From: Bacillota bacterium
GTDB taxonomy: Bacteria > Bacillota > Clostridia > Lachnospirales > Lachnospiraceae
Length of the DNA stretch: 64,000 bases
Assembly (NCBI GenBank): GCA_023442465.1
Contig: JAEZZQ010000030.1
Location: forward strand, 62,001-126,000
Direction: 5' to 3'
Of the stretch, positions 17,134 through 25,125 are shown piece by piece; positions within the stretch are counted from its first letter, which is position 1; every line of letters starts with the position of its first letter. The notes below the pieces were generated by a model that worked only from the letters and a program-made list of their open reading frames with translations, was not told the DNA's origin and searched no databases. Both the position numbers and the translations under genes were made by a program.

Positions 17134-18633
17134 GTGGAAGAAACACAGAACGTACAAGGACAGCAGCAGGAACAGGATATTAACCAGCTATTGAAGGTAA
17201 GAAGAGAGAAGCTTGCGGCGTTGCAGGAAAGCGGAAAGGATCCTTTCCAGATCATGAAATATGATGTGACCCATCATAGCCTTGAGGTGAAAAATAATTT
17301 CGATACATTGGAAGGCAAGATAGTATTCATAGCAGGACGCGTTATGTCCAAACGGGTTATGGGAAAAGCTTCGTTTTGCAATGTGCAGGATTTGCAAGGC
17401 AATATCCAGTCATATGTAGCCAGAGACAGCATCGGGGAAGAGCCTTATGCGGATTTCAAGAAATATGATGTGGGCGATATTGTCGGTATAGAGGGTGAAG
17501 TGTTCAAAACCAAAACAGGAGAAATCTCCATACATGCGGCCAAAATCACGTTACTTTCCAAGAGCCTTCAGATACTCCCGGAAAAATATCACGGACTTGT
17601 AAATACGGATATCCGTTACCGTCAAAGATATACTGACCTCATCATGAACGAGGACGTAAAAAATACCTTCGTAAAGAGGTCTCAGATTATCAGCTCCATT
17701 CGCCGCTATTTGGACAGTCAGGGATTTCTTGAAGTAGAGACACCTATGCTCGTGGCTAATGCAGGCGGTGCGGCTGCCAGACCCTTTGAAACCCATTACA
17801 ATGCGTTGGATGAAGAAGTGAAGCTTAGAATCTCCCTGGAGCTTTATTTAAAGAGGCTGATCGTCGGCGGAATGGAACGCGTTTATGAAATTGGAAGAGT
17901 ATTCCGTAACGAAGGTCTGGATACGAGACACAATCCCGAATTTACTTTGATGGAGCTGTATCAGGCATACACCGATTATAACGGAATGATGGATCTGAGC
18001 GAGAATCTATACCGCCATGTGGCGAAAGAGGTTCTTGGAACGACGAAGATACAGTACGGCGATGTGGAAATCGATTTGGGCAAGCCGTTTGAAAGAATTA
18101 CGATGGTGGATGCCGTGAAGAAATATACAGGTATCGACTTTGATCAGATAGAGACCACGGAGGAAGCCCGGAAGATAGCGGATGAAAAGGGCGTTCACTA
18201 TGAGAAGAGACATAAAAAGGGCGATATTTTAAGCTTGTTCTTCGAGGACTTCGTAGAAGAACATCTGGTACAGCCCACCTTCGTTATGGATCATCCGATA
18301 GAAATATCGCCGCTCACCAAGAAAAAGCCGGACAAGCCGGAATATACGGAGCGTTTTGAGCTGTTCATTACCTGCCGCGAGATGGCAAATGCATATTCTG
18401 AGCTGAACGATCCTATCGACCAGCGCGAACGCTTTATCGCGCAGGAAGAGCTGATAGCTCAGGGAGATGAAGAAGCGAACAGCATCGACGAGGACTTCCT
18501 GAACGCCCTCGAAGTCGGAATGCCGCCTACAGGCGGAATCGGATTCGGCATTGACCGCATGGTTATGCTGCTTACGGATTCGCCGGCGATTAGGGATGTT
18601 TTGTTGTTCCCAACGATGAAGAGCCTGAATTAG
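17134..18633 (+). CDS. lysS: Lysyl-tRNA synthetase, class II
   Basis: LysS charges tRNA-Lys with lysine. The 499-residue protein has an N-terminal OB-fold anticodon-binding domain (GRVMSKRVMGKASFCNVQDL) and the class II catalytic core. Motif 2 is in VYEIGRVFRNEGLDTRHNPEFT and motif 3 in GIGFGIDRMVMLLTDSPAIRD near the C terminus. GTG at 17134 is chosen as the start because AGGAG (17121-17125) is 8 nt upstream; a GTG at 17125 overlaps that RBS. It is the last chromosomal gene before the conjugative element. Confidence 0.95.
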   Translation: MEETQNVQGQQQEQDINQLLKVRREKLAALQESGKDPFQIMKYDVTHHSLEVKNNFDTLEGKIVFIAGRVMSKRVMGKASFCNVQDLQGNIQSYVARDSIGEEPYADFKKYDVGDIVGIEGEVFKTKTGEISIHAAKITLLSKSLQILPEKYHGLVNTDIRYRQRYTDLIMNEDVKNTFVKRSQIISSIRRYLDSQGFLEVETPMLVANAGGAAARPFETHYNALDEEVKLRISLELYLKRLIVGGMERVYEIGRVFRNEGLDTRHNPEFTLMELYQAYTDYNGMMDLSENLYRHVAKEVLGTTKIQYGDVEIDLGKPFERITMVDAVKKYTGIDFDQIETTEEARKIADEKGVHYEKRHKKGDILSLFFEDFVEEHLVQPTFVMDHPIEISPLTKKKPDKPEYTERFELFITCREMANAYSELNDPIDQRERFIAQEELIAQGDEEANSIDEDFLNALEVGMPPTGGIGFGIDRMVMLLTDSPAIRDVLLFPTMKSLN

Positions 18634-18639
18634 TGTATG

Positions 18640-18679
18640 GATTCGGTGAAGACTATGGAAATCCATAGCAGTCCGAATC
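18640..18679 (+). other. Nested hairpin just after lysS
   Basis: GATTCGG (18640-18646) pairs with CCGAATC (18673-18679), enclosing CTATGG/CCATAG with an AAAT loop. No T-run follows. It may be a 3'-end stabiliser for lysS or a mark of the ICE junction region. The rest of the 326-bp gap up to 18959 holds only this hairpin and the terminator at 18830. Confidence 0.5.
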
Positions 18680-18829
18680 AGTCCAATCAGGACATAAGGT
18701 TACAACAAATCTGTTGGATTATATAGGATTCCAATGGGCTTATATGGATTAAAATAAGAAAATCAGGTGGTCTCTATGGACTGTGTCAAATTGTAGTCAG
18801 CCATGGAACAGCCGGTTCAAAAATGATAA

Positions 18830-18877
18830 AAAGGCACTTATGTTTAGTTGAAAAACTAGATGTAGGTGCCTTTTTTT
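18830..18877 (+). terminator. Intrinsic terminator at the chromosome/ICE junction
   Basis: AAAGGCAC (18830-18837) pairs with GTGCCTTT (18866-18873) and an inner TAGTT-GAAA-AACTA stem (18845-18858) completes a long hairpin followed by TTTTTTT. It insulates the lysS transcript from the ICE operon. Confidence 0.85.
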
Positions 18878-18959
18878 CGTGTTCTACGAGCGGGGCAAAG
18901 CATCTGCGAATGCCCAACAGAAAGGCTAATCTACATTTCGGTAAGAAAAGGAGGAGAAG

Positions 18960-19427
18960 ATGCCGGCAAGAAGACCAAAAGGACCAGACCTTGAGAAGTA
19001 TCTGGGAGGAAAGGCTCACAGGTATGCGAGCTATAAGGAAGGAGCAATTATGTACAGCATGCCCTATTGGACCTTTGTGAATTTCGCAAAGGAAGCAGGG
19101 GCGACCTGGGCACTACGAAAAACAGCAATGGTGGATCTAGATAAGCTCGATAAGTATCTGGATGAACACTGTAACCTAACACAAGAAAGAGAGGAACAAG
19201 CTATGCCAAGAGTACGTAAGGAAGTTGAGAATATTGAGGAATTAGTAAAGGAACACAAGAAAAAATATGTCAGATATGCAGAGGGAGCAGCTTTATATTC
19301 GTTGGGGCTTCATACCTTCCAGGATATAGCAAAGGACGCTGGTGCAATCAGAAGAGTGAAGGGCTGCGTACTTGTTAATACAGAAAAGGTTGATGCATTC
19401 ATTGAGTCATTAGAGGAGGAGTATTGA
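18960..19427 (+). CDS. DUF6462-like protein with two internal repeats
   Basis: A 155-residue protein heading the ICE partition operon. It contains two copies of one module: residues about 19-57 (RYASYKEGAIMYSMPYWTF, FAKEAGA, VDLDKLDKYL) and about 92-150 (RYAEGAALYSLGLHTFQD, AKDAGA, VNTEKVDAFI). Each looks like a small winged/excisionase-type helix-turn-helix. I believe it corresponds to the family catalogued as DUF6462; function is unknown, possibly DNA binding linked to partition. AAGGAGGAG precedes ATG. parA begins 1 bp after its stop. Confidence 0.7.
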   Translation: MPARRPKGPDLEKYLGGKAHRYASYKEGAIMYSMPYWTFVNFAKEAGATWALRKTAMVDLDKLDKYLDEHCNLTQEREEQAMPRVRKEVENIEELVKEHKKKYVRYAEGAALYSLGLHTFQDIAKDAGAIRRVKGCVLVNTEKVDAFIESLEEEY

Positions 19428-19428
19428 T

Positions 19429-20214
19429 ATGTGTAAAGTGATTTCGGTATCAAATCAAAAGGGCGGAGTTGGAAAAACCGTGACCTGTGTGAATCTAGGG
19501 ATTGGTCTTGCCAGAGAGGGGAAAAAGGTACTTCTAATTGACGCGGATCCTCAGGGTTCTCTTACGATTAGTCTTGGATGTCAGGAACCGGACAAGCTGG
19601 AATACTCCTTGGCAACGGTGATGATGAAGATTATCAATGATGAAGAGTTTGATGCTATTGCGGGGATTATTCATCATGAAGAGGGCGTAGATATTTTGCC
19701 AGGCAACATTGAACTATCTGGTTTGGAGATTTCTTTAATTGGCGTCATTAGTAGAGAAACGATTTTGCGGGAATACGTGGAGAGCATCCGAGATCAGTAT
19801 GACTACATTATTATAGACTGCATGCCATCCCTTGGAATGCTAACTATTAATGCACTTGCTTGTGCAGATTCAGTATTGATACCTGTGCAGGCAGCTTATC
19901 TTCCGGTAAAGGGACTTCAACAGCTGATTAAAACAATTGGTAGAGTAAAACGTCAGCTAAATCCGAAGCTTCAATTCGAAGGAATTCTACTTACTATGGT
20001 AGATAATCGCACCAATTATGCGAAGGACATTTGCCAGCAGGTGTATGATGCTTACTCTTCCAGCGTAAATGTATTTGCTGTAGAAATACCTATGTCAGTA
20101 CGTGCGGCGGAAATCAGTGCAGAGGGTAGTAGCATCTATGTTTATGATCCAAAGGGCAAAGCAGCTTTCGCGTATACATCACTTATTAAGGAGGTAATTG
20201 ACAATGGCAGGTAG
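19429..20214 (+). CDS. parA: ParA/Soj-family partition ATPase
   Basis: A 261-residue Walker-type ATPase that, with ParB, segregates or maintains the excised circular form of the element. The deviant Walker A box is SNQKGGVGKTVTCVNL near residue 7; the second switch is DADPQGS near 41 and Walker B YIIIDCMPSLG near 121. GAGGAGGAG lies before the ATG. parB overlaps its 3' end by 11 bp, giving coupled translation. Confidence 0.93.
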   Translation: MCKVISVSNQKGGVGKTVTCVNLGIGLAREGKKVLLIDADPQGSLTISLGCQEPDKLEYSLATVMMKIINDEEFDAIAGIIHHEEGVDILPGNIELSGLEISLIGVISRETILREYVESIRDQYDYIIIDCMPSLGMLTINALACADSVLIPVQAAYLPVKGLQQLIKTIGRVKRQLNPKLQFEGILLTMVDNRTNYAKDICQQVYDAYSSSVNVFAVEIPMSVRAAEISAEGSSIYVYDPKGKAAFAYTSLIKEVIDNGR

Positions 20215-21133
20215 ACCAGGACAGAAAATCACAATGACTAGCATTGATGAACTATTATGTGTTCCGGATTTAGAAGGAACCATAGATTTGGATATTAGGT
20301 CAATCTATCCCTTTGAAAAGCATCCCTTCAAGGTTGTGGATGATGAAAAGATGGATGAACTTGTGGAGAGCATTAAAGCAAATGGTATCTTAACGCCGGT
20401 TCTTGTAAGACCGGATGATGAAGGAACCTATGAAATGATATCCGGTCATAGAAGACTTCATGCAGCAATCAGAGCAGGGATTCCTAAAATCCCTGCAATT
20501 ATCAAGGAAATGACAGATGATGACGCAACCATAGCCATGGTAGACGCCAACGTTCAAAGGGAAGAGATATTACCTAGTGAGAAAGCCTTTGCGTTTAAGA
20601 TGAAGTTGGATGCTATGAGACACCAAGGGCAAGGAGGAAGAGTAGAAAAGGTAGATGATATAACTTCCTCTCGTGACGCGAGGAAGTTGGAATCAGCTTC
20701 AATTGTTGGGGAACAAAGTGGAATGAGCGGAGCACAGGTTCATAGATATATTCGATTAACAGAGCTTATTCCGAAGCTTCTGAATATGGTGGACGATAAG
20801 AGACTTGCCCTATCTGTAGGAGTGGAACTATCTTACCTTAACAAGAACATACAGCAATGGATTTACGAGTACATCCGTGAAAATGGCATGATAAAGCAGG
20901 AGCAGATCATGGAGCTTCGTGAGTATCGTGAAGATAACAATATGACGCAGGAGCAGTTAATCGATTTGCTAAATAAGGGCAGGTCAACAGCATCAGCTCC
21001 ACGGAAAAAGATTACTATCTCAGAGCGAAAGCTGAATAAGTATTTTCCAGCCTATTACTCTCAAACGGAGATAGAAAAAGTGATTGTTGGATTGCTGGAG
21101 CAATGGAATCAGGACCAGGAGGCGAAGGAATAA
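20204..21133 (+). CDS. parB: ParB-family partition protein
   Basis: A 309-residue ParB/Noc-type protein. The N-terminal ParB (CTP-binding) domain has HPFKVVDDEKMDELVESI, the signature ISGHRRLHAAIRAG near residue 85 and MVDANVQREEILPSEKA near 115. A helix-turn-helix central domain follows (GEQSGMSGAQVHRYIRLTE near 175). ATG at 20204 is preceded by AAGGAGG; an ATG at 20198 in the same frame lies too near the RBS. The next gene starts immediately after the stop codon. Confidence 0.92.
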   Translation: MAGRPGQKITMTSIDELLCVPDLEGTIDLDIRSIYPFEKHPFKVVDDEKMDELVESIKANGILTPVLVRPDDEGTYEMISGHRRLHAAIRAGIPKIPAIIKEMTDDDATIAMVDANVQREEILPSEKAFAFKMKLDAMRHQGQGGRVEKVDDITSSRDARKLESASIVGEQSGMSGAQVHRYIRLTELIPKLLNMVDDKRLALSVGVELSYLNKNIQQWIYEYIRENGMIKQEQIMELREYREDNNMTQEQLIDLLNKGRSTASAPRKKITISERKLNKYFPAYYSQTEIEKVIVGLLEQWNQDQEAKE

Positions 21134-21499
21134 ATGGAGTTCAATTATTTTTACAAGCAGGAAGCGAGTCAATACAGCTTTATACAGATACCAAGAGATC
21201 TGGTGACAGGGGAGATTTTCTCTTCCCTGTCCGCATCTGCAAAAATCCTATATGGTTTATTACTAGACCGGATGGCAATGTCCTCCAAGAATAAATGGAT
21301 AGATGAAGAGGGTAAGGTTTACATTCTGTATCAGTTATCTGAAATCCAAGAGGACATGAATATTTCAAAACGAAAGGCAGTTAATTGTATTGTGGAGCTA
21401 GAGCAGATTGGTCTGATATCCAAGAAGCGTATGGGGCTAGGCTTACCTAATCAGATTTATGTCAAAAACTTTGCACTGAAAGAGAGATTACACGCATGA
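21134..21499 (+). CDS. RepA_N-type replication initiator, short form
   Basis: A 121-residue protein equal to the N-terminal DNA-binding domain of RepA_N initiators (FNYFYKQEASQYSFIQIPRDL, LSASAKILYGLLLDRMAMS, ENWID-like KNKWIDEEG, KAVNCIVELEQIGLISKKR). It lacks the C-terminal region present in its two larger paralogues at 21552 and 26392. It starts directly after parB. It may be a full small regulator or a naturally shortened initiator. A perfect 11-bp hairpin begins right after its stop. Confidence 0.75.
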   Translation: MEFNYFYKQEASQYSFIQIPRDLVTGEIFSSLSASAKILYGLLLDRMAMSSKNKWIDEEGKVYILYQLSEIQEDMNISKRKAVNCIVELEQIGLISKKRMGLGLPNQIYVKNFALKERLHA

Positions 21500-21526
21500 C
21501 CAGAAGTGCAAAATATGCACTTCTGG
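21500..21526 (+). promoter_or_regulatory. Perfect hairpin between two RepA_N genes
   Basis: CCAGAAGTGCA (21500-21510), loop AAATA, TGCACTTCTGG (21516-21526): an 11-bp perfect stem starting at the base after the stop codon. No T-run follows. It could be an RNA processing or stability element, or an initiator binding site (iteron-like palindrome). Confidence 0.7.
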
Positions 21527-21551
21527 AATCTATAGGAAGGAGACAAAGCGG

Positions 21552-22487
21552 GTGGATGGAAAAATAGTATTTGAATATTTCTATGGGCAAGAATCCGATA
21601 TGCTAAGCTTCTACAGAATTCCTAAGCTCCTATTTACTAATAATTTCTTTGCATCACTGTCTACAGATGCCAAGGTCTTGTATGGGCTTATGCTGGATCG
21701 GATGTCGCTATCCCTTAAAAATAAGTGGTTTGATAAGGAAAAACGTGCGTATATCTACTTTTCAGTGGAAGAAACAATGGAAATGCTGCATTGCAAGAAG
21801 AATAAAGCGATTGGAATCATCAAGGAATTAGATGCTGAATCAGGGATTGGCTTAATAGAAAAGAAACGCCAAGGCCAGGGTAAACCAACGATTATCTATG
21901 TGAAAAGTTTCATGGCAGAGACAAATGATGCAAAAGAAAACGTTCCTGAAGTTGGAAAAATAAACCTCTTGAAGTTGGAAAAACAAACTTCTAGAAGTCC
22001 TTTAAATCAACGTCTAGAGGTTGGAAAAACCAACCCTAATTATACTGATATAAATAATACTGATTTTAATGAGCCTAATCCTAATCAAATCATATCTGCA
22101 GATGTGGATCAGAGACCAGATGAGTATTCTGCTTATTCAGAAATCATCAAGGAGAATTTGGAGCTAAGGTTTTTGTATGAGCGCTATCCTTATGATGCAG
22201 AGATACTAGATGGTATTTTTGATTTAGTGCTAGAAACCGTTCTTTGCAAGGGTGGTTCCATAGTAATTGCAAGCAATGAATATCCTACAGAGCTTGTAAA
22301 GTCAAAGTTCTTAAAGCTGAATAGTTCTCATATCGAATATGTGATGGACTGCATGAAGGGCAACACCAGTAAAGTACGCAATATCAAAAAGTATTTGCTA
22401 GCAGCTTTATTTAATGCACCTACGACTATTGGAGGGTTCTATCAAGCAGCTGTGAACTTCGATATGCCGCAATTTGCCATGAAATAG
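21552..22487 (+). CDS. RepA_N replication initiator with DUF6017-like C-terminus
   Basis: A 311-residue protein. Residues 1-125 are a RepA_N winged-helix domain (LSTDAKVLYGLMLDRMSLSLKNKW). An Asn/Ser-rich linker leads to a C-terminal conserved domain (about 195-311) with LKLNSSHIEYVMDCMKGNTSKVRNIKKYLLAALFNAP, quoted here in parts: SSHIEYVMDCMKGNT and YLLAALFNAPTTIGG. The same C-terminal segment recurs in the protein at 26392. Translation starts at GTG with AAGGAG upstream. Probably initiates autonomous replication of the excised element. Confidence 0.8.
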   Translation: MDGKIVFEYFYGQESDMLSFYRIPKLLFTNNFFASLSTDAKVLYGLMLDRMSLSLKNKWFDKEKRAYIYFSVEETMEMLHCKKNKAIGIIKELDAESGIGLIEKKRQGQGKPTIIYVKSFMAETNDAKENVPEVGKINLLKLEKQTSRSPLNQRLEVGKTNPNYTDINNTDFNEPNPNQIISADVDQRPDEYSAYSEIIKENLELRFLYERYPYDAEILDGIFDLVLETVLCKGGSIVIASNEYPTELVKSKFLKLNSSHIEYVMDCMKGNTSKVRNIKKYLLAALFNAPTTIGGFYQAAVNFDMPQFAMK

Positions 22488-22511
22488 TGAGAGAGCAAGG
22501 AGGAATTTGCT

Positions 22512-22841
22512 ATGAGTATATTGTTAAAGGTTTTATTATTTATCGTTAAGCTTCCATTTCGAATCATTGCGCTGGCAGCATCGTTTGTGCTTGGTGTGAT
22601 ATCTGTAATGCTTCAGATGGTGATGGGTATGGGAATGACGTTAATTTCGTTGTTCAATATTTTCGTGCTTGTAGGATTCATAGCTACCATCTGGGCGAAG
22701 GATTGGCAGGCTGCATTAGGATTAGTGGTGCTATTGGTTATCGAGGGAGTAGTCATTACAATCGGTTCGATAATTACGGCTGCGTTGACAGTGATTAAAG
22801 ATAATCTGCTTTCCTTTTGTTTAGGGAATAGAATTGTGTAA
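22512..22841 (+). CDS. CD1845-like small membrane protein
   Basis: A 109-residue very hydrophobic protein with three or four predicted transmembrane segments (VLLFIVKLPFRIIALAASF, VLGVISVMLQMVMGMG, LISLFNIFVLVGFIATIW, LVVLLVIEGVVITIGSI). It matches what I know as the CD1845 family found in Tn1549-type ICEs between the replication and transfer modules. Role unknown, presumably transfer. AAGGAGG precedes ATG. Confidence 0.72.
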   Translation: MSILLKVLLFIVKLPFRIIALAASFVLGVISVMLQMVMGMGMTLISLFNIFVLVGFIATIWAKDWQAALGLVVLLVIEGVVITIGSIITAALTVIKDNLLSFCLGNRIV

Positions 22842-22895
22842 ATCTGCTAAAGATATATCTATCAGTCACATAAGCGGAAGTAAGCATAGATGCAT

Positions 22896-22939
22896 AATCT
22901 AACATTCATATTTACAATCTAACAAACAAATGTTATATT
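22896..22939 (+). promoter_or_regulatory. Promoter and direct-repeat operator of the nucleotidyltransferase pair
   Basis: TTTACA (22911-22916), 17-bp spacer, TATATT (22934-22939). AATCTAACA occurs at 22896-22904 and 22916-22924, exactly 20 bp apart and flanking the -35 box, as expected for a repressor binding two helical turns apart. A partly inverted copy (TGTTATATTAG) overlaps the -10. Confidence 0.6.
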
Positions 22940-22961
22940 AGAACAAAGGTAGGTGATATAG

Positions 22962-23936
22962 ATGGAAGAAATACTAAGATACCTGAAAACTAATATAGAT
23001 GAAAATTGCAGTATCGCAAAATGGAAGGCAAAGGAATATCTGAATATTCAGCTAGCAGGTAGCTATGACTACTATTTAGTAAATGCTTTTTCGGAAGATT
23101 TTTTGCTAATTAAGCCAGTGGATGAAATGACGATTCAAAAAACAAGCATACATGCAAAGCGAATTAAAGATAAAACAGGATATGAAGTGGCGGTATTATT
23201 GGAAAATCCATCTTCCTATATAATCAAGAAGATGATTGAGGAACGAAATGCTTTTATCACAGTAGACAAGCAAATGTATCTTCCTTTTTTAGCAATACAT
23301 TTAAAACAAAGCAGGGTAAAAGAGATTGAAGCAGAAGATAGAGAGAAATTTACGGCAGCAACTCAGCAAATTTTTCTTTATATGCTTTATTCGGAGCAGG
23401 ACAGCTTCGAAGCAGAAGAATTGATGGAGAAACTAAAGGTCTCAAGTATGACAGTAAACCGTGCTATGACTATGTTGAAACAAATTGGTATTGTTTCTCA
23501 GGAAGTTGCAGGTAAGACAGGAAGAAAAAAGATATATACACCAATTGAAAGAAAAAGATATTTTCAGGTTGGAAAAGAGTTTTTGATTAATCCTGTACAG
23601 AAGAGTTTGTACGTAAAAGCTGCTCCTATAGGAGTAGAAATGTATAAGGCTGGTATGACAGCATTGGGTGAGCAGACGATGCTTGGAGAACCGGATAACC
23701 TAATATATGCAGTCTGTGATAAAAAAGTGATATCAGCTGAAGCACTTGTTACGAAGACTCAGGCTGTAATGGAGGGATTACCTGAGATACAGATAATGAA
23801 ATATGACATTGGAGCACTGACTAAAAATGAATATATTGATCCGATTTCTCTGATTATGAGCTTACCAAAGAAGGATGACAGAACAGAAATCGCAATAGAT
23901 GAACTAATGGAAGGAATAGTATGGTACGAGGAGTAG
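22962..23936 (+). CDS. Winged-helix regulator/antitoxin-like protein paired with a nucleotidyltransferase
   Basis: A 324-residue protein. A central winged helix-turn-helix is visible near residues 140-180 (MEKLKVSSMTVNRAMTMLKQIGIVSQE, quoted in parts as KLKVSSMTVNRAMTML and QIGIVSQE). The flanks are of unknown fold. The downstream nucleotidyltransferase gene overlaps its end by 16 bp, so the two are translated together. This layout and a repeated operator over the promoter suggest an autoregulated antitoxin of the AbiEi/AbiEii (type IV toxin-antitoxin) kind; the family assignment is inference, since sequence similarity to AbiEi is not obvious by eye. Confidence 0.6.
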   Translation: MEEILRYLKTNIDENCSIAKWKAKEYLNIQLAGSYDYYLVNAFSEDFLLIKPVDEMTIQKTSIHAKRIKDKTGYEVAVLLENPSSYIIKKMIEERNAFITVDKQMYLPFLAIHLKQSRVKEIEAEDREKFTAATQQIFLYMLYSEQDSFEAEELMEKLKVSSMTVNRAMTMLKQIGIVSQEVAGKTGRKKIYTPIERKRYFQVGKEFLINPVQKSLYVKAAPIGVEMYKAGMTALGEQTMLGEPDNLIYAVCDKKVISAEALVTKTQAVMEGLPEIQIMKYDIGALTKNEYIDPISLIMSLPKKDDRTEIAIDELMEGIVWYEE

Positions 23937-24673
23937 ATAAATTTAAGGAGTACTTTAAGGAATATACAGGGCAGTACACCTTTATAGGTGGAGCAGCCTG
24001 CGATATTATTCTTGGTAATTTGGGAGAAAACTTTCGGGCTACCAAGGATTTGGATATGGTATTAATTCTAGAAGAATTGAGTGAAGATTTTGTAAATGTG
24101 TTTATTCAGTTTGTTGAAGATGGTGGCTATGAACATATTGATAAGGGTACCGGCGAAAATCAATTTTTCAGGTTTTCGAAGCCAAAAGATAACGCATTCC
24201 CACATATGATCGAGCTGTTTAGCAAGAGACCTGACTATTTGAATTCTTTTGTTACAAGGTTAGGTCCTATACATATTAGCGATGATGCAATAAGTTTATC
24301 AGCCATATTATTGGATGATGAGTATTATAAGGTTCTTAAGGAAGGTGTAACTGTTATAGAAGATGTTTCTGTTCTGGACTTAGAGCATATAGTCTTATTC
24401 AAAATCAAAGCATGGCTCGATTTGTCTGAGCGAAAAGAAAAAGGGGAAGCTATAGATAGTAAGAACATTAAGAAACATAAGAATGATATCTTCCGCTTAT
24501 GTGCTAGTATAGAAAACGATAGTCGTATTCAAGTAACTGGTAATGTAAGAAGGGATACAGAGCTGTTTATTTCTAAATCTAAAGAGGAACCAGTTAATTT
24601 AGGAGACTTGGGTATTAAGAATGCAACATTCGATGAATTGCTGGGTGTAATTGAAGCATGTTATTTGTGGTAA
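23921..24673 (+). CDS. Nucleotidyltransferase-fold protein (AbiEii/MenT-like toxin candidate)
   Basis: A 250-residue protein with the DNA polymerase-beta-type nucleotidyltransferase signature: FIGGAACDIILGN near residue 17 followed by RATKDLDMVL near 37, giving the two metal-binding Asp residues of the D-x-D motif. Later it has HMIELFSKRPDY and VLDLEHIVLFKIKAWLDLSERKEKGE (in parts: LEHIVLFKIKAWLDL, SERKEKGEA), the helix seen in AbiEii-type proteins that carries the K-x2-A/R-D-like patch. It overlaps the upstream regulator gene. Likely toxin of a two-gene module that stabilises the ICE or blocks phage. Confidence 0.7.
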   Translation: MVRGVDKFKEYFKEYTGQYTFIGGAACDIILGNLGENFRATKDLDMVLILEELSEDFVNVFIQFVEDGGYEHIDKGTGENQFFRFSKPKDNAFPHMIELFSKRPDYLNSFVTRLGPIHISDDAISLSAILLDDEYYKVLKEGVTVIEDVSVLDLEHIVLFKIKAWLDLSERKEKGEAIDSKNIKKHKNDIFRLCASIENDSRIQVTGNVRRDTELFISKSKEEPVNLGDLGIKNATFDELLGVIEACYLW

Positions 24674-24773
24674 TGACGTGCTAGTGCTAATGATATGGGA
24701 GATATTTTGTTGCCTGTCCCATTTTGGTCAGAAACTGTCAGCATTTGTCCTAAAAGTGTCCTATCCGTGGGTA

Positions 24774-24924
24774 TTTTCTTTTAAAATGACCTATGCTATT
24801 ATTATCATAGACAAGTGAGCGAGATGCAAAAACATCTTTCCCACTTGTTTCTCTTTTGCAAAAGAATATGGATTACAAGATAAGCGTCAGCTTACTGCCT
24901 AGTGGTGGTAGCCTGGCGCTTTTT
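24774..24924 (+). ncRNA. Candidate small RNA or leader with its own promoter and terminator
   Basis: TATTAT (24797-24802) with a weak TTTTCT -35 (24774-24779) at 17-bp spacing could start a transcript near 24810. The first fold is ACAAGTG/CACTTGT (24811-24848) enclosing AGATG/CATCT. The second is AAGCG-CAG-TAC pairing with GTA-CTG-CGCTT (24882-24921) and running into TTTT, an intrinsic terminator. No start codon with an RBS is present. This would be a short RNA of about 115 nt or a terminated leader for the 25126 operon. Confidence 0.45.
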
Positions 24925-24937
24925 GTGTTGATAATGA

Positions 24938-25086
24938 GCCAAGTGGACTGATTCGTGCTTGCACGAAAATCAGTCCATTTGGCGAATATCCATCATGGAG
25001 CACGTAAGTGCGGAATGATGGATAGCATTATCGTAATCGAGTAGGTGTCAGCCTACTCGATTGTCCAAAATCAGATGACGATCTGA
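24938..25086. other. Cluster of four consecutive perfect or near-perfect hairpins
   Basis: Four inverted repeats occupy almost all of this 149-bp stretch. First, GCCAAGTGGACTGATT (24938-24953) with AATCAGTCCATTTGGC (24968-24983), one wobble, with CGTGC-TT-GCACG inside. Second, ATCCATCAT (24988-24996) with ATGATGGAT (25015-25023) around GCAC-GTAA-GTGC. Third, TCGAGTAGG/CCTACTCGA (25037-25060), 6-nt loop. Fourth, TCAGAT-GACG-ATCTGA (25071-25086). The whole 24674-25125 intergenic region has no gene. Candidates are a structured RNA, a replication origin (dso/sso) or a protein-binding cluster. Confidence 0.75.
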
Positions 25087-25125
25087 AACCTGTAAATGAA
25101 GCATAGAAAAGAGAGGACAACAAAT

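Noticed and set aside
24811..25086. Possible CRISPR or attC/integron array
   Set aside because: The hairpins have unrelated sequences and differing sizes; no repeat unit and no adjacent integrase.
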